Below, in pieces: positions 9,643-19,160 of a DNA stretch of 64,000 bases. The translations under genes and the position numbers were made by a program. This stretch comes from Sphingomonas sp. R647 (GTDB taxonomy: Bacteria > Pseudomonadota > Alphaproteobacteria > Sphingomonadales > Sphingomonadaceae). The notes under the pieces are model-generated. The model saw only the letters and a program-made list of their open reading frames with translations. It ran no database searches and had not been told where the DNA came from. Within the stretch, counting starts at the first letter, position 1. Every line of letters begins with the position of its first letter. The stretch is from assembly GCF_020177055.1 (NCBI RefSeq), contig NZ_JAIQXT010000005.1, positions 62,001 through 126,000 of the forward strand, read 5' to 3'.

Positions 9643-10874
9643 CGGTCGCACTCCCCGAACACGATATCCATCGCGCCCAGAATCGCGGTGATGTCCGCCA
9701 GCATGTGCCCGCGCGACATGAAGTCCATCGCCTGCAAATGGCTGAACGCGGTCGGGCGGATCTTGCAGCGGTACGGCTTATTCGACCCGTCGCTGACCAT
9801 GTAGATGCCGAACTCGCCCTTGGGGCTTTCGGTCGCGACGTACACTTCGCCCGCGGGGACGTGGAAGCCCTCCGTATACAGCTTGAAGTGATGGATCAGC
9901 GCTTCCATCGACTGCTTCATCTCGGCGCGCTTGGGCGGCACCACCTTGCGGTCGAGCGACGCGATCGGACCCGACGGCATCTCGTTCAGGCACTGCTTCA
10001 TGATGCGCGCGGACTGATAGACTTCCTCGACGCGGACCATGAAGCGGTCGTAGCAGTCGCCGCGCGTGCCCACCGGAATCTCGAAATCCATGCGGTCATA
10101 CACGTCATAGGGCTGCGACTTGCGCAGGTCCCACGGGATGCCGGCGGCGCGGATCATCGGGCCGGAAAAGCCCCATTTCACCGCGTCGTCGCGGTTGACG
10201 ATCGCGATGTCGACATTGCGCTGCTTGAAGATGCGGTTTTCCGCGACCAGGCTGATCGCGTCGCCGAACAGCTGCGGCAGGCGCGTGTCGAGCCAGTCGC
10301 CGATGTCGGTGAGCAGCTTGAGCGGCACGTCCTGATGCACGCCGCCGGGGCGCAGGTAGTTGTGGTGCATGCGCGCGCCGGACATGCGCTCAAAGAAGTT
10401 GAGGCAATCCTCGCGCAGCTCGAACATCCACAGGTTCGGCGTCATCGCGCCGACGTCCATGACGTGCGCGCCAAGGTTGAGCATATGGTTGCAGATGCGC
10501 GTCAGCTCGGCGAAAAACACGCGCAGATATTGCGCGCGCACCGGCACTTCGATGTCGAGCAGCTTTTCGACCGCGAGCACGAAGCTGTGCTCCATCGCCA
10601 GCGGCGAGCAATAGTCGAGGCGGTCCATGTACGGGAGCGCCTGCGTGTAGGTCTTGTACTCGATCAGCTTTTCGGTGCCGCGATGCAGGAGACCCACGTG
10701 CGGGTCGATCCGCTCGATAATCTCGCCGTCCAGCTCGGTGACGAGGCGCAACACACCATGCGCCGCCGGGTGCTGCGGGCCGAAGTTGATCGTGTAATTG
10801 GCGATCGCGGTGTCGCCCACGCTCGGGTCGCTCGCATCGGTGCGCCCGGCGATTTCGTCGAGATACTCGGCCAT
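9639..10874 (-). CDS. nuoD: NADH-quinone oxidoreductase subunit D
   Basis: The 411-residue 49-kDa-type subunit that lines the quinone site of complex I. Signatures include [22 protein letters not shown] with the quinone-site histidine, [18 protein letters not shown] and the C-terminal DIVFGECDR. It starts on a TAATG overlap with nuoC. Length and motifs are standard for separate (unfused) NuoD. Confidence 0.97.
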   Translation of the reverse strand: MAEYLDEIAGRTDASDPSVGDTAIANYTINFGPQHPAAHGVLRLVTELDGEIIERIDPHVGLLHRGTEKLIEYKTYTQALPYMDRLDYCSPLAMEHSFVLAVEKLLDIEVPVRAQYLRVFFAELTRICNHMLNLGAHVMDVGAMTPNLWMFELREDCLNFFERMSGARMHHNYLRPGGVHQDVPLKLLTDIGDWLDTRLPQLFGDAISLVAENRIFKQRNVDIAIVNRDDAVKWGFSGPMIRAAGIPWDLRKSQPYDVYDRMDFEIPVGTRGDCYDRFMVRVEEVYQSARIMKQCLNEMPSGPIASLDRKVVPPKRAEMKQSMEALIHHFKLYTEGFHVPAGEVYVATESPKGEFGIYMVSDGSNKPYRCKIRPTAFSHLQAMDFMSRGHMLADITAILGAMDIVFGECDR

Positions 10875-11791
10875 TATGCCTCATCCCCCTTCTTCGCGCG
10901 CGGCTTGGCCGGCTTGCGGGGCTTTTTCACAACATCGGGGTCTGCCGGCGCAGGGCCGGCGTCGGGCGACGCCTTGCCGATGCCCGTATCGTCGGGGCCA
11001 TCGCTGGTCTTGGGCTTGCTCACGCGCGCCTTGACCGGCTTGTCGGCGCCATCCGACTTGGCAACCGTATCGGCGCTGGCCGGAGTCGGCGCGCCCTTTG
11101 CGGCGGGAGCGGCAGCGGGCTTTTCCTCGACCTTGGCAGCGGGCGGCGCCGGGGGCGCGGGCGGCGGTGGCGGCGCGACATATTTCTCGTCGCCGGGCAG
11201 GATATACTCCGCCCCTTCCCACGGGCTCATAAAGTCGAAATTGCGGAAGTCCTGCGCCAGCTGCACCGGCTCATAGACCACGCGCTTGTCGGCTTCCGAA
11301 TAGCGCAGCTCGACGAACCCGGAGAGCGGAAAGTCCTTGCGCTGCGGATGACCCCGAAAGCCATAGTCCGTAAGGATGCGACGGAGGTCGTCATTCCCCT
11401 CGAACAGCACGCCGTACATGTCGTACACTTCGCGCTCGAGCCAGCCGGCGACCGGCCAGATCGCGGTGACCGACGGCACCGGCTTTACCTCGTCCGTCGT
11501 CACGCGGACGCGGATGCGGTGGTTGCGGGTGTAGGACAGCAGCATGTAGCAGACATCGAACCGTTCGGACCGCGCCGGGTAATCGACCCCGGCGATCTCC
11601 ATCAGCGCCTGATACTGCAAACCCGCACCGTCACGCAGCGCGATCATCGCCTCAGGCAGGCGCGCGCGATCGACGGTCAGATTGACCTCACCGACCAGAT
11701 CGGTCGCCTCGATCAACATATCGCCCAGCGCAGCCTGCGCCGCCGCGATCACGCCGTCATTGGCGGCGTACTTGGGAGCCGGGGCCTTCAC
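10874..11791 (-). CDS. nuoC: NADH-quinone oxidoreductase subunit C with long C-terminal tail
   Basis: A 305-residue subunit of the complex I connecting module. The 30-kDa-subunit domain covers about residues 30-205 and contains the signature [22 protein letters not shown] followed by [13 protein letters not shown]. After DEKYVAP the protein continues for about 95 residues of Pro-, Ala- and Lys-rich low-complexity sequence ending in [13 protein letters not shown]. Most NuoC proteins end soon after the core domain, so the tail is an extension. The frame is open and in phase with nuoD, so it is not an error at the junction. Confidence 0.95.
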   Translation of the reverse strand: MKAPAPKYAANDGVIAAAQAALGDMLIEATDLVGEVNLTVDRARLPEAMIALRDGAGLQYQALMEIAGVDYPARSERFDVCYMLLSYTRNHRIRVRVTTDEVKPVPSVTAIWPVAGWLEREVYDMYGVLFEGNDDLRRILTDYGFRGHPQRKDFPLSGFVELRYSEADKRVVYEPVQLAQDFRNFDFMSPWEGAEYILPGDEKYVAPPPPPAPPAPPAAKVEEKPAAAPAAKGAPTPASADTVAKSDGADKPVKARVSKPKTSDGPDDTGIGKASPDAGPAPADPDVVKKPRKPAKPRAKKGDEA

Positions 11792-12360
11792 CGCGTCACC
11801 GTGCCGATGCGGCGGATCTTACGCTGAAGCTGCATCACGCCATACAGCAATGCCTCAGCGGTCGGGGGACAGCCGGGGACATAGATATCGACCGGCACGA
11901 TCCGGTCGCATCCGCGCACGACGCTGTAGCTATAGTGATAATAGCCGCCGCCATTGGCGCAGCTGCCCATCGAGATGACGTATTTCGGCTCCGACATCTG
12001 GTCGTAGACGCGGCGCAGCGCCGGGGCCATCTTGTTGCACAGCGTCCCCGCGACGATCATCACGTCCGACTGGCGCGGCGATGCGCGCGGGGCGGCGCCG
12101 AACCGCTCCATGTCATAGCGCGGCATGTTGACGTGGATCATCTCGACCGCGCAGCAGGCGAGGCCAAAGGTCATCCACCACAGCGAGCCGGTGCGCGCCC
12201 ATTGGAACAGATCCTCGGTCGAGGTGACGAGGAAGCCCTTGTCGTTCAGCTCACCATTCAGGTCGTTGAAGAACGACTGATCGGGCTGAACAACCGCGCC
12301 GCCAGCCATCGGCTGACCTTGCGCATTGAGGATCGGAGAAGTCTGGTTCACGGTGCTCAT
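11788..12360 (-). CDS. nuoB: NADH-quinone oxidoreductase subunit B
   Basis: The 190-residue subunit that carries the last cluster (N2) before quinone. The adjacent cysteines are in [10 protein letters not shown], and the other two ligands are in [13 protein letters not shown] and [14 protein letters not shown]. The start ATG at 12360 shares an ATGA overlap with the nuoA stop; a longer frame upstream is antisense-like sequence from nuoA. The 40-residue N-terminal lead is variable in this family. Confidence 0.97.
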   Translation of the reverse strand: MSTVNQTSPILNAQGQPMAGGAVVQPDQSFFNDLNGELNDKGFLVTSTEDLFQWARTGSLWWMTFGLACCAVEMIHVNMPRYDMERFGAAPRASPRQSDVMIVAGTLCNKMAPALRRVYDQMSEPKYVISMGSCANGGGYYHYSYSVVRGCDRIVPVDIYVPGCPPTAEALLYGVMQLQRKIRRIGTVTR

Positions 12361-12731
12361 TCCCAATCCAGCGCCCCGACCTTCCACGCATAAGCGAGGC
12401 CCAGGCCGAGTTCGGCGATGAAGATCATCATGCTGATCCATGCGGCCCAGCCCAGGTCGAACACGGTGACCGCCCAGGGGAACAGGAACGCCGCTTCAAG
12501 ATCAAAGATGATGAAGAGGATCGCGACGAGGTAGAAGCGCACGTCGAACTGGCTGCGCGAATCCTCGAACGCGGGGAAGCCGCATTCATATTCGGTGAGC
12601 TTTTCCGGCGTCGGCTGATGCGCCCCGGTGAAACGGGCCGCGACCATGGGCAGGAAGACAAAGGCGCTCGACAGCACCAGGGCCACCCCCAGGAACAGCA
12701 GGATCGGCAGATATTCTGACAGGTCGACCAA
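12357..12731 (-). CDS. nuoA: NADH-quinone oxidoreductase subunit A
   Basis: A 124-residue, three-helix membrane subunit and the first gene of the operon. The conserved loop [20 protein letters not shown] and the following helix with [15 protein letters not shown] are typical. The start is TTG at 12731 (MVDLSEYLP); a GAGGGG lies about 7 bases upstream and no ATG or GTG is suitably placed. Rare TTG initiation of the first operon gene could limit expression, but that is an inference. Confidence 0.93.
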   Translation of the reverse strand: MVDLSEYLPILLFLGVALVLSSAFVFLPMVAARFTGAHQPTPEKLTEYECGFPAFEDSRSQFDVRFYLVAILFIIFDLEAAFLFPWAVTVFDLGWAAWISMMIFIAELGLGLAYAWKVGALDWE

Positions 12732-12805
12732 GACGGCCCCTCGCGGTTGCGGAATCTTCGGGTCGCTTTAGGCCGATGGCAGGGGGGCATCAAGGGCGGA
12801 AACCC

Positions 12806-12822
12806 TTGAGAATCACTCGCAA
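12806..12822. promoter_or_regulatory. Candidate Fur-like box upstream of nuoA
   Basis: The 17-bp sequence TTGAGAATCACTCGCAA is an imperfect palindrome that resembles Fur boxes (TGAGAAT-type half sites). It lies about 75 bases upstream of nuoA and partly overlaps a CAAGGG/CCCTTG hairpin (12791-12808). Fur binding is an inference; a site here could tie synthesis of this Fe-S-rich complex to iron. Confidence 0.35.
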
Positions 12823-12830
12823 CTAAAGCG

Positions 12831-13715
12831 CTATGGGAGGCGAAAGGCGACGAGCGTGTTTGAACCGCGCGGAGGCTGGTCCGGCTTGCTCGCCGCGGGC
12901 CAGCCAGCATCGGCTACGACAAGCAGGCGATTGCCGTCATGGGTGAGCTGAGTCGGGTCGGCGAGCAGGGTTCCGCGCTGCACGACCGTAACATCGATCT
13001 GCGCTCCGGTGATGCGGAAGCGGATCAGCGATCCGGGGCTGCTGCCATTATGGATCGCGTAGTAATCCGCGCCGACGCGAACCAAACCGTCGAGCCCGCG
13101 CAGCGGCTTGCCATCCGCCATCGGGAGCAACGTCCGCACCTTCGTTTTCAGATCGACGGTCGCGACGCCGCGGCCATAATCGGCGACGACCAGATGCTGG
13201 CCATCGGCGGTGAGCGCGGTTCCCTGCGCCGAACGCGCGACGCCCGGGGCGATCAGCGGGTCGAGGGTGCCGCCGTTGAGGCGATAGACCGCACCATTGA
13301 GGCCGTCGGACACGAACACCGCGCCACCCGCTGCGGAAACATCGCCGGGGTGAAAGCCCGGTCCAGCCGAGAGCTTCGCCTTGAGCCGCCCCTTACGGTC
13401 GAGCGCGACCAGTGCGCCGGAGTCGCACTTGGCCACGCCGGGCAGATCGGGGCAATCGGTGGCGACCCACAGCCACTTGCGCTGCGCGTCCCATGCCATC
13501 CCGAGCGGGTGCAGCGTACCCGCCGGCATCGCGATGTTGGTGACGGCCCCGGCGCGCCGAACCAGAATGTTGCGGTCGAGCACGCTCGACAGCCAGATCG
13601 TCGCCCCGTCCGTGGCGACCCCCTCGACCAGCCGGTGCTGCGCGGGCGCGGAATAGACGGCCTCGGGGGCATCTGCGGCAGCCGTCAGGGCCAGCAGCAG
13701 AGCCCCCGCGCGCAT
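12831..13715 (-). CDS. Secreted SMP-30/NHL-type beta-propeller protein
   Basis: A 294-residue protein with a signal peptide (hydrophobic MRAGALLLALTAAADA). The mature part has repeating blade-like segments such as GVATDGATIWLSSV, GVFVSD-type turns (GGAVFVSDGLNGAVYRL) and ALTADGQHLVVADYGRGVATVDL, which is the pattern of SMP-30/gluconolactonase or NHL beta-propellers. Whether it has lactonase activity cannot be told. The ATG start overlaps the suhB stop (TGATG), so it is coupled to suhB. The upstream part of the longer frame is antisense to suhB and was left out. Confidence 0.8.
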   Translation of the reverse strand: MRAGALLLALTAAADAPEAVYSAPAQHRLVEGVATDGATIWLSSVLDRNILVRRAGAVTNIAMPAGTLHPLGMAWDAQRKWLWVATDCPDLPGVAKCDSGALVALDRKGRLKAKLSAGPGFHPGDVSAAGGAVFVSDGLNGAVYRLNGGTLDPLIAPGVARSAQGTALTADGQHLVVADYGRGVATVDLKTKVRTLLPMADGKPLRGLDGLVRVGADYYAIHNGSSPGSLIRFRITGAQIDVTVVQRGTLLADPTQLTHDGNRLLVVADAGWPAASKPDQPPRGSNTLVAFRLP

Positions 13716-14530
13716 CACCGCAGCGATCCGGCCAGCAGCTTGTGCAGCTTGGAGTGGATCGCGTCGTTCGCGGCGAGGATCTCGCCCTTGGCATGGGCAT
13801 TGTCGGTGCCACGGAAATCGGTGACGAACCCGCCCGATTCCTTCACGAGCAGGATGCCCGCCGCCGTGTCCCACGGCTTGAGGCCGCTTTCCCAGAAGCC
13901 GTCATAGCGGCCCGCCGCGACCCAGGCGAGGTCGAGCGCAGCGGAGCCGAAGCGGCGGATGCCGGCGACTTCGGGTGCAACCGCACCGAAAATGCGGCTC
14001 CACTCGGCGAAATTGCCGTGGCCCATATAGGGGATGCCCGTGGCGATCAGCGTATCGGCCAGGTCGCGCCGCGACGAGACGCGCAGCCGCTGGTCCTGAA
14101 CCCATGCGCCACGGCCCTTTTCGGCCCAGAAGCTCTCATCGGTGATCGGCTGATAGACGTAGCCGTGCGTGATTTCGGGCTTGCCCTGGCTGCCAAAGGG
14201 ATCCTCGACCGCGATCGACATGCAGAAATGCGGGATGCCGTGGAGGAAGTTGGTGGTGCCGTCGAGCGGATCGATGATCCAGCGCGGCTTGTTGGGATCG
14301 CCCGCAATCTGGCCGCGCTCCTCGACCAGGAAGCCCCAGTCGGGCCGCGCCTTGCGCAGCTCCTCGATCAGCGTGTCTTCGGCGCGCTTGTCGGCCATCG
14401 ACACGAAGTCTGCCGGTCCCTTGCGGCTGACCTGCAGCTGCTGGACCTCGTTGAAGTCGCGCCGCAACCGCGGCCCCGCCTTGCGCGCGGCACGCTCGAT
14501 GACGGTGATGAGGCCGGAATGCGAAACCAT
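13715..14530 (-). CDS. suhB: Inositol monophosphatase family protein (SuhB-like)
   Basis: A 271-residue Mg-dependent phosphatase. Motif 1, WIIDPLDGTTNFLHGIPHF, holds the metal ligands; an upstream glutamate (FLVEERG) and the second motif KPWDTAAGILLVKESGG complete the active site. SuhB-like proteins hydrolyse inositol phosphates and, in some bacteria, also act in transcription antitermination. The protein lies downstream of efp and is coupled to the SMP-30-like gene. Length is normal for the family. Confidence 0.92.
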   Translation of the reverse strand: MVSHSGLITVIERAARKAGPRLRRDFNEVQQLQVSRKGPADFVSMADKRAEDTLIEELRKARPDWGFLVEERGQIAGDPNKPRWIIDPLDGTTNFLHGIPHFCMSIAVEDPFGSQGKPEITHGYVYQPITDESFWAEKGRGAWVQDQRLRVSSRRDLADTLIATGIPYMGHGNFAEWSRIFGAVAPEVAGIRRFGSAALDLAWVAAGRYDGFWESGLKPWDTAAGILLVKESGGFVTDFRGTDNAHAKGEILAANDAIHSKLHKLLAGSLR

Positions 14531-14540
14531 TACTTCTTCT

Positions 14541-14649
14541 CCCCCCTCCGCTTGCGGGAGGGGTTGGGGGAGGGCCTGTCAGCAATCAGCGGAGGGTCGT
14601 GAGGCCACGAACACGCCCTCCCCTGGCCCCTCCCGCACGCGGGAGGGGA
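14541..14649. repeat. REPIN-like inverted repeat doublet (CTCCCGC family)
   Basis: Two GC-rich palindromic units in inverted orientation between suhB and efp. The first contains CTTGCGGGAGGGG followed by GGGGGAGGG; the second, on the other strand, contains CGTGCGGGAGGGG followed by the same type of tail. Related units occur at 22447-22488 and 39717-39752. The doublet would fold into a long stem. Confidence 0.7.
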
Positions 14650-14654
14650 ACAGA

Positions 14655-15218
14655 TCAGTCCGCGCGCTTGACGTAAGTCTGCTCGTAGACATCCACGACG
14701 ATCCGCGTACCGGCGCCGATATGGGGCGGCACCATAACGCGCACGCCGTTCTCGAGGATCGCGGGCTTGTAGCTGGACGAGGCAGTCTGCCCCTTCACCA
14801 CCGCGTCAGCCTCGACGATCAGCGCTTCGATCGTGTCGGGCAGCTGAACGCTGATCGCTTCCTCGTCATACAGCTCCATGACGACATCCATGCCGTCCTG
14901 AAGGAACGCGGCGGCGTCGCCCAGCAGGTCGCGGGGCAGCGTGACCTGGTCATAGGTTTCCTTGTCCATGAAGACGAGCATGTCGCCCTCGGGGTAGAGG
15001 AACTGGAAATCCTTGGTGTCGAGGCGGATGCGCTCGACCGTCTCGGCCGAGCGGAAACGGACGTTGTTCTTGCGACCGTCGCGGAGATTCTTCATCTCCA
15101 CCTGCATGTAGGCGCCGCCCTTACCCGGCTGAGTGTGCTGGATTTTCACCGCGCGCCAGATGCCGTTTTCATATTCGATGATGTTGCCGGGACGGATGTC
15201 CACGCCGCTGATCTTCAT
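14655..15218 (-). CDS. efp: Translation elongation factor P
   Basis: The 187-residue ribosome factor that relieves stalling at polyproline. The N-terminal KOW-like domain (residues 1-65) carries the exposed loop QPGKGGAYM, in which Lys33 is at the position modified in many bacteria. The two OB domains follow, with the signature [15 protein letters not shown] and, near the end, [20 protein letters not shown]. Length is typical. The gene stands alone, flanked by the inverted repeats and the M23 peptidase gene. Confidence 0.97.
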   Translation of the reverse strand: MKISGVDIRPGNIIEYENGIWRAVKIQHTQPGKGGAYMQVEMKNLRDGRKNNVRFRSAETVERIRLDTKDFQFLYPEGDMLVFMDKETYDQVTLPRDLLGDAAAFLQDGMDVVMELYDEEAISVQLPDTIEALIVEADAVVKGQTASSSYKPAILENGVRVMVPPHIGAGTRIVVDVYEQTYVKRAD

Positions 15219-15258
15219 GGGGATCGCCTACAGTGCTGAGAAAGAACAGGCGCGGCCC

Positions 15259-15855
15259 TTAGCGATCTACGCGCGATCCGGCAAGCAGCAGATAGGGATC
15301 GACCGGCGTGCCCTGATGCCAGCGCTCGCCCGGGGCCATCCGGTTGACGCCGAAATGAAGGTGGAAATTGCCGGCGCCGGAATTGCCGGTGTCGCCGACA
15401 TAGCCGAGCACTTCGCCAGTCCGCAGCATCCTGCCCTCCACGATTCCCGGCGCGTAGCCGGCGAGGTGGGCGTAGTAATAGGTCCAGCCGCCATCAGCCG
15501 AGCGTTGGTACAGCGTGATCCCGCCGCCGCCGTTGGAGTAGAACAGCTTTTCCACCCGCCCGTCCGCTGCGGCGATCACCGGCGTGTTGGCGGGAGCAAT
15601 GATGTCGAGCCCCTGATGTGCCCGTGCGCCCCCGCCACGCGCCTCACCCCAGTTGCTGCGCAGCGTTTCGGCCTTCACACCCTGAACCGGGACAATCAGG
15701 TCCCTGCTGTGGGTGACGCGCGGGGACTGAGGCTCTGGCGTAGGCTGGGCGGTCGCGGTGCTCGGCTCGACCACGCGGATCGTCGCGGCGAGGAAGGCGA
15801 CGACTGCGACGACGCAGCCCCCCGCCACCCACAGGACGATCCGCAGCCGGCTCAT
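15259..15855 (-). CDS. M23 family metallopeptidase
   Basis: A 198-residue membrane-anchored peptidoglycan peptidase. An N-terminal hydrophobic segment (residues 5-25) is a signal anchor. A proline-rich linker follows, then the M23 domain with HQGLDI and HLHFGVNR, which supply the zinc ligands (H-x3-D and HxH). The substrate is peptidoglycan cross-links by family knowledge. The start ATG overlaps the L,D-transpeptidase stop (ATGA), so two cell-wall enzymes with opposite actions are co-translated. Confidence 0.9.
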   Translation of the reverse strand: MSRLRIVLWVAGGCVVAVVAFLAATIRVVEPSTATAQPTPEPQSPRVTHSRDLIVPVQGVKAETLRSNWGEARGGGARAHQGLDIIAPANTPVIAAADGRVEKLFYSNGGGGITLYQRSADGGWTYYYAHLAGYAPGIVEGRMLRTGEVLGYVGDTGNSGAGNFHLHFGVNRMAPGERWHQGTPVDPYLLLAGSRVDR

Positions 15856-16880
15856 TCCTGGAAGATCACCGGGATGCCCGGCGACACCATCAGCGCCAGC
15901 CGCGCCGCGTCCCAGTTGGTCAGGCGGATACAGCCATGGCTTTCGCTGCGCCCGATCATGTGGGGCTCGGGCGTGCCATGGATGCCGTAATGCTCCTTGC
16001 TCAGGTCGATCCACACCACGCCCACCGGGCTGTTGGGGCCGGGCGGCAGCAGCGCGTCGGGCTTCTTGTCACTGACGTCCCAGAACAGCTTTGGGTTGTA
16101 GTGAAAGTCGGGATTGGGCGCGACGCCGTTGATCTTCCAGCTGCCGATCGGCAGCGGGTCGCGCTTGCTCCCGACGGTGACGTTGAACTGTGCCGCGAGC
16201 ATGCCCTTGGCGTCGAACACGCGCAGCACCTTGTCGGACTTGTCGACCACGATGCGGTTCGCCTTGGGCTGCACCGCGCCGACATTGAGATCGGTCAGCG
16301 TCTTGCGCCATTCGGGCTTGATGTCGGCGGGATAGGCACGCGACGCGGGAATTGCGTTCGGCACTTCGATCGGCACGCCGGGCGCGAGGCGGGTGTCGGG
16401 GCTGTTGAGTTCGATCAGCACCTGCGGCGTCGTGTGGAACATCTCGCCGAGCTTTTCGAGCGCGGTACGGTAGCCCATCGTCTTGAGCTTCGCCTGCGCC
16501 TGCGGGTCGCGCGGCCAGGGGCGGACGAACGGCCCGGCCAGCATCTCGGGGGTTAGGCGCACGATCCGCGTGGGGCGGAGCGCGCGGTGTTCATGCAGCG
16601 CCTGCAGCGTGCGCGGGTCGGTCTTACCCGTCACTGGAATCTGACGGGTGATCTGGAACCCCTTGAGCGCCGCCGACAGTCCCTGCCCCTCGCGACCGTC
16701 CAACGGTCCGGGCGGAAAGCCGAGATGGTCGAGGATCACCTGAACATGCAGGATGTCGCGGCTGAGCGCGGGCTTCGCCGGAGTCGACTTCTCGGCGGCC
16801 CCGTTCTGCGCCTGCACCGCCACTGCGCCACCCGCTGCGAGCGCTACCGCCCCGATCAATCCTGCAACACCCTTACGCAC
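15852..16880 (-). CDS. L,D-transpeptidase with peptidoglycan-binding domain
   Basis: A 342-residue cell-wall cross-linking enzyme. A signal peptide (residues 1-25, ending VAVQAQ) precedes a PG_binding_1-like domain (about 50-110), a LysM-like segment (FHTTPQVLIELNSPDTRLAPGVPIEVP, about 165-190) and a C-terminal YkuD domain whose active site is ESHGCIRLTNWD. The GTG start at 16880 has a GGAGA six bases upstream and gives a clean signal peptide; an in-frame ATG at 16919 lacks a ribosome binding site. It forms 3-3 type cross-links by family knowledge. It is coupled to the M23 peptidase. Confidence 0.9.
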   Translation of the reverse strand: MRKGVAGLIGAVALAAGGAVAVQAQNGAAEKSTPAKPALSRDILHVQVILDHLGFPPGPLDGREGQGLSAALKGFQITRQIPVTGKTDPRTLQALHEHRALRPTRIVRLTPEMLAGPFVRPWPRDPQAQAKLKTMGYRTALEKLGEMFHTTPQVLIELNSPDTRLAPGVPIEVPNAIPASRAYPADIKPEWRKTLTDLNVGAVQPKANRIVVDKSDKVLRVFDAKGMLAAQFNVTVGSKRDPLPIGSWKINGVAPNPDFHYNPKLFWDVSDKKPDALLPPGPNSPVGVVWIDLSKEHYGIHGTPEPHMIGRSESHGCIRLTNWDAARLALMVSPGIPVIFQE

Positions 16881-16938
16881 ACGCACTCTCCGTCTCGTTA
16901 CTCGGGGATAACGAGGCATCGCGGCGAGGGTTGCGCGA

Positions 16939-17346
16939 TCAATAGCGATTGCGCAGCCGCTCGACCGTCGCAGCCGGATGTTCCGCCGCATTCGCGCGGA
17001 CCTCGGCTTCGATCGCGGCACGGATCGCCTCGATCTCGATATCGCTGCGATGCTCGATCCCGATAAACTCGTTGCGCGCGCCCTCCATCGCCCGGATCAG
17101 CTCGTCAAGCTTGGCCTGCAGCGCCGCAGCATCGCGGTTCTGCGAATTCTGGATCAGGAACACCATCAAGAAGGTGACAATGGTGGTCGAGGTATTCACG
17201 ATCAGCTGCCAGGTATCGGAAAAGCCGAATACCGGTCCAGTCAGGCCCCAGCCGACGATCAGCAGCACCGCGACGATGAACGCCAGCGGCTGGCCCGCCA
17301 GCGCGGCGATGCGACCGGCGACGATCGTGAACATCCGGTCGAGCAT
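16939..17346 (-). CDS. Low-affinity iron permease family protein
   Basis: A 135-residue membrane protein with two hydrophobic helices (about residues 20-36 and 48-67) separated by DTWQLIVNTSTTIVTFLMVFLIQNSQNRD, the hallmark of the Fe_permease/YehU-like small family. A charged C-terminal helix follows (LDELIRAMEGARNEFIGIEH). The family name comes from a yeast iron transporter; transport has not been shown for such short bacterial members, so function is tentative. Confidence 0.85.
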   Translation of the reverse strand: MLDRMFTIVAGRIAALAGQPLAFIVAVLLIVGWGLTGPVFGFSDTWQLIVNTSTTIVTFLMVFLIQNSQNRDAAALQAKLDELIRAMEGARNEFIGIEHRSDIEIEAIRAAIEAEVRANAAEHPAATVERLRNRY

Positions 17347-17362
17347 CGTCGGCCCCTTTCGG

Positions 17363-18052
17363 TCAGCGCGGCTGGTTCAGCAAGGCTTCGAACGCGCGCA
17401 TCGCAGCCACTTCATCGCCGGCCCACACCCCGCTCGACACGGCAACGAAGTCCGCCCCTGCCGCCACCAAAGGCGCAGCATTGTCCGGAGTGATGCCGCC
17501 GATCGCGACGCATGGGATCTCGAACACCGTGGTCCACCACGACAGGATCGCGGGGTCCGGGTGGTGGGTCGTCGGCTTGGTCGTGGTGGGGTAGAAGGCG
17601 CCGAACGCGACATAGTCGGCCCCGGCCTCACCCGCTTCCATCGCCAGATGGCGGCTGTCGTGACAGGTCACGCCGATCTGCGCCGCCGGGCCAAGCACGC
17701 TGCGCGCCTCGCGCGGGTCGCCATCGCCCTGCCCCAGATGGACGCCGTCCGCGCCCAGCCTTTTGGCGAGACTGACGCTGTCATTGACGATGAACGCAAC
17801 CTCACGGTCGGCGCAGATCCGCAGCAACGGCTCGGCGAGGCGGGCGGCTTCGTGCTGATCGACATCCTTGACGCGGAACTGGAACGCGGCGACGGGGCCG
17901 GCATCCAGAGCCCGGGCGAGCCGGTCAGGGAAGTCGCCATCAACGCTTAGCGGCGAGATCAGGTAAAGCTGGCAGGGCGGCCGTTTGTCGTCGCGCTTGA
18001 ACTGGGCGGCGAATTCGGGGCCGAGCGGGGGCAGGTCGTCTTCATCATGCAT
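17363..18052 (-). CDS. thiE: Thiamine phosphate synthase
   Basis: A 229-residue TIM-barrel enzyme that joins the thiazole and pyrimidine halves of thiamine. Recognisable segments are FQFRVKD after the first strands, the metal-binding [22 protein letters not shown], the GVTCHDSRH substrate segment and the C-terminal [29 protein letters not shown] phosphate site. It stands without other thiamine genes here, and no TPP riboswitch fits in the 80 bases upstream. Confidence 0.92.
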   Translation of the reverse strand: MHDEDDLPPLGPEFAAQFKRDDKRPPCQLYLISPLSVDGDFPDRLARALDAGPVAAFQFRVKDVDQHEAARLAEPLLRICADREVAFIVNDSVSLAKRLGADGVHLGQGDGDPREARSVLGPAAQIGVTCHDSRHLAMEAGEAGADYVAFGAFYPTTTKPTTHHPDPAILSWWTTVFEIPCVAIGGITPDNAAPLVAAGADFVAVSSGVWAGDEVAAMRAFEALLNQPR

Positions 18053-18092
18053 GTCGCGCTGATAGGCTGCGTTGCGCCGAACGGGAAGCCCG

Positions 18093-19133
18093 TCAACGCG
18101 TCCCCGCCATCACCTCTGCCTGACGCGTACCGACGGCATCGAGTTCCTCGCGCGTCGCGCGAAAGGTTACCATCACCGCCTGGAGGTGCTGCAACGTCAG
18201 CGCGGTGCTGCCGGCGCGCTTCGCCGTGGCGCGCAGCGCGGCGCTGTAGCGCCCGGCGATGGCGAAGGTGTCGCGGTACATGCCCATGGCGGTATGCGAC
18301 TTGGTCAGTATCGCCTTCGCGCTGCGTCCCTCGGCATCGGACCCAAGTTCGAGCATGACGGCCATCGCCTTGGCCTGACCGGTCTCGATCGACGCGTTCC
18401 CGGCGGCGATCACGCCGTCGATATCATCGGCGATACGCAGCACATCGGCGCCGAACGCCGGATCACGCCGTCGCAAGGACAGGTGCTCAGTCGCGGTCAT
18501 CAGGCGAGAGGCTGAGCGGAAATAGAGCTGTTCGAACTTCATCGCCTCGCGCCCGGGGTCGCCAGCCTCAAGCGTCGCCATCCACACGCCGGACATGGTT
18601 TCCTGCGCGCGGAACATCGCCTTGGCGGAGCTGAGCATCTGCACAAGCGCCGCTTCCGTCGCCTTGATGTCCTTCCGCGCCAGCGCTTTGAGCACCGGGG
18701 GGAAGGTATCGAGCACGCCGTCGAGCTGCCCCAGCGTCCGCACCATTTCGGCGTGGACCGCAGGAGTTCTGACCTCTGGCGGGAGTTCGAGCGTCGGAAA
18801 ATCCGGTCTGGGCAGCGCGTCCAGCTTTTGACGCGCGTCGGCGATCGCGCGCTTGGCAGAGGCGAGCAGGGGGAGGAATCGTCCCTCTACTGCCGCGAAG
18901 TTTCCGCCGTTCATGGCGGCCTGCCATTGCGGGCCGAGTGCACGGACTTCGTTCATCGCCGGACTGACCGCGCGATCGAGTTTCAGCACCCATTCGCCAT
19001 AGGCGAAGAATTCGCGATGCGCGGTTTCGGCCTCACCCGCCGCAACGACCTTGGCGTCGCCTCGGTCAGCGGCGAGCGCGCCATTGACCGGCAGTACGAT
19101 CAGGCACAGCGCCGCGAGCCACGAGTTACGCAT
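18093..19133 (-). CDS. Secreted helical hypothetical protein
   Basis: A 346-residue protein of unknown function. It has a clear signal peptide ([21 protein letters not shown]). The mature part is almost entirely amphipathic helices without cysteines, so it is probably a helical-bundle periplasmic protein. Downstream of the aldolase gene by about 30 bases, and in the same direction, it may be part of that transcript. I recognise no domain. Confidence 0.75.
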   Translation of the reverse strand: MRNSWLAALCLIVLPVNGALAADRGDAKVVAAGEAETAHREFFAYGEWVLKLDRAVSPAMNEVRALGPQWQAAMNGGNFAAVEGRFLPLLASAKRAIADARQKLDALPRPDFPTLELPPEVRTPAVHAEMVRTLGQLDGVLDTFPPVLKALARKDIKATEAALVQMLSSAKAMFRAQETMSGVWMATLEAGDPGREAMKFEQLYFRSASRLMTATEHLSLRRRDPAFGADVLRIADDIDGVIAAGNASIETGQAKAMAVMLELGSDAEGRSAKAILTKSHTAMGMYRDTFAIAGRYSAALRATAKRAGSTALTLQHLQAVMVTFRATREELDAVGTRQAEVMAGTR

Positions 19134-19160
19134 CACTGTCCCCTCCCCCATTTCGCCCCG

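Noticed and set aside
18053..18130. A TPP riboswitch upstream of thiE
   Set aside because: Only about 80 bases of non-conserved sequence separate the thiE start from the next plus-strand repeats and no THI-box features are seen.
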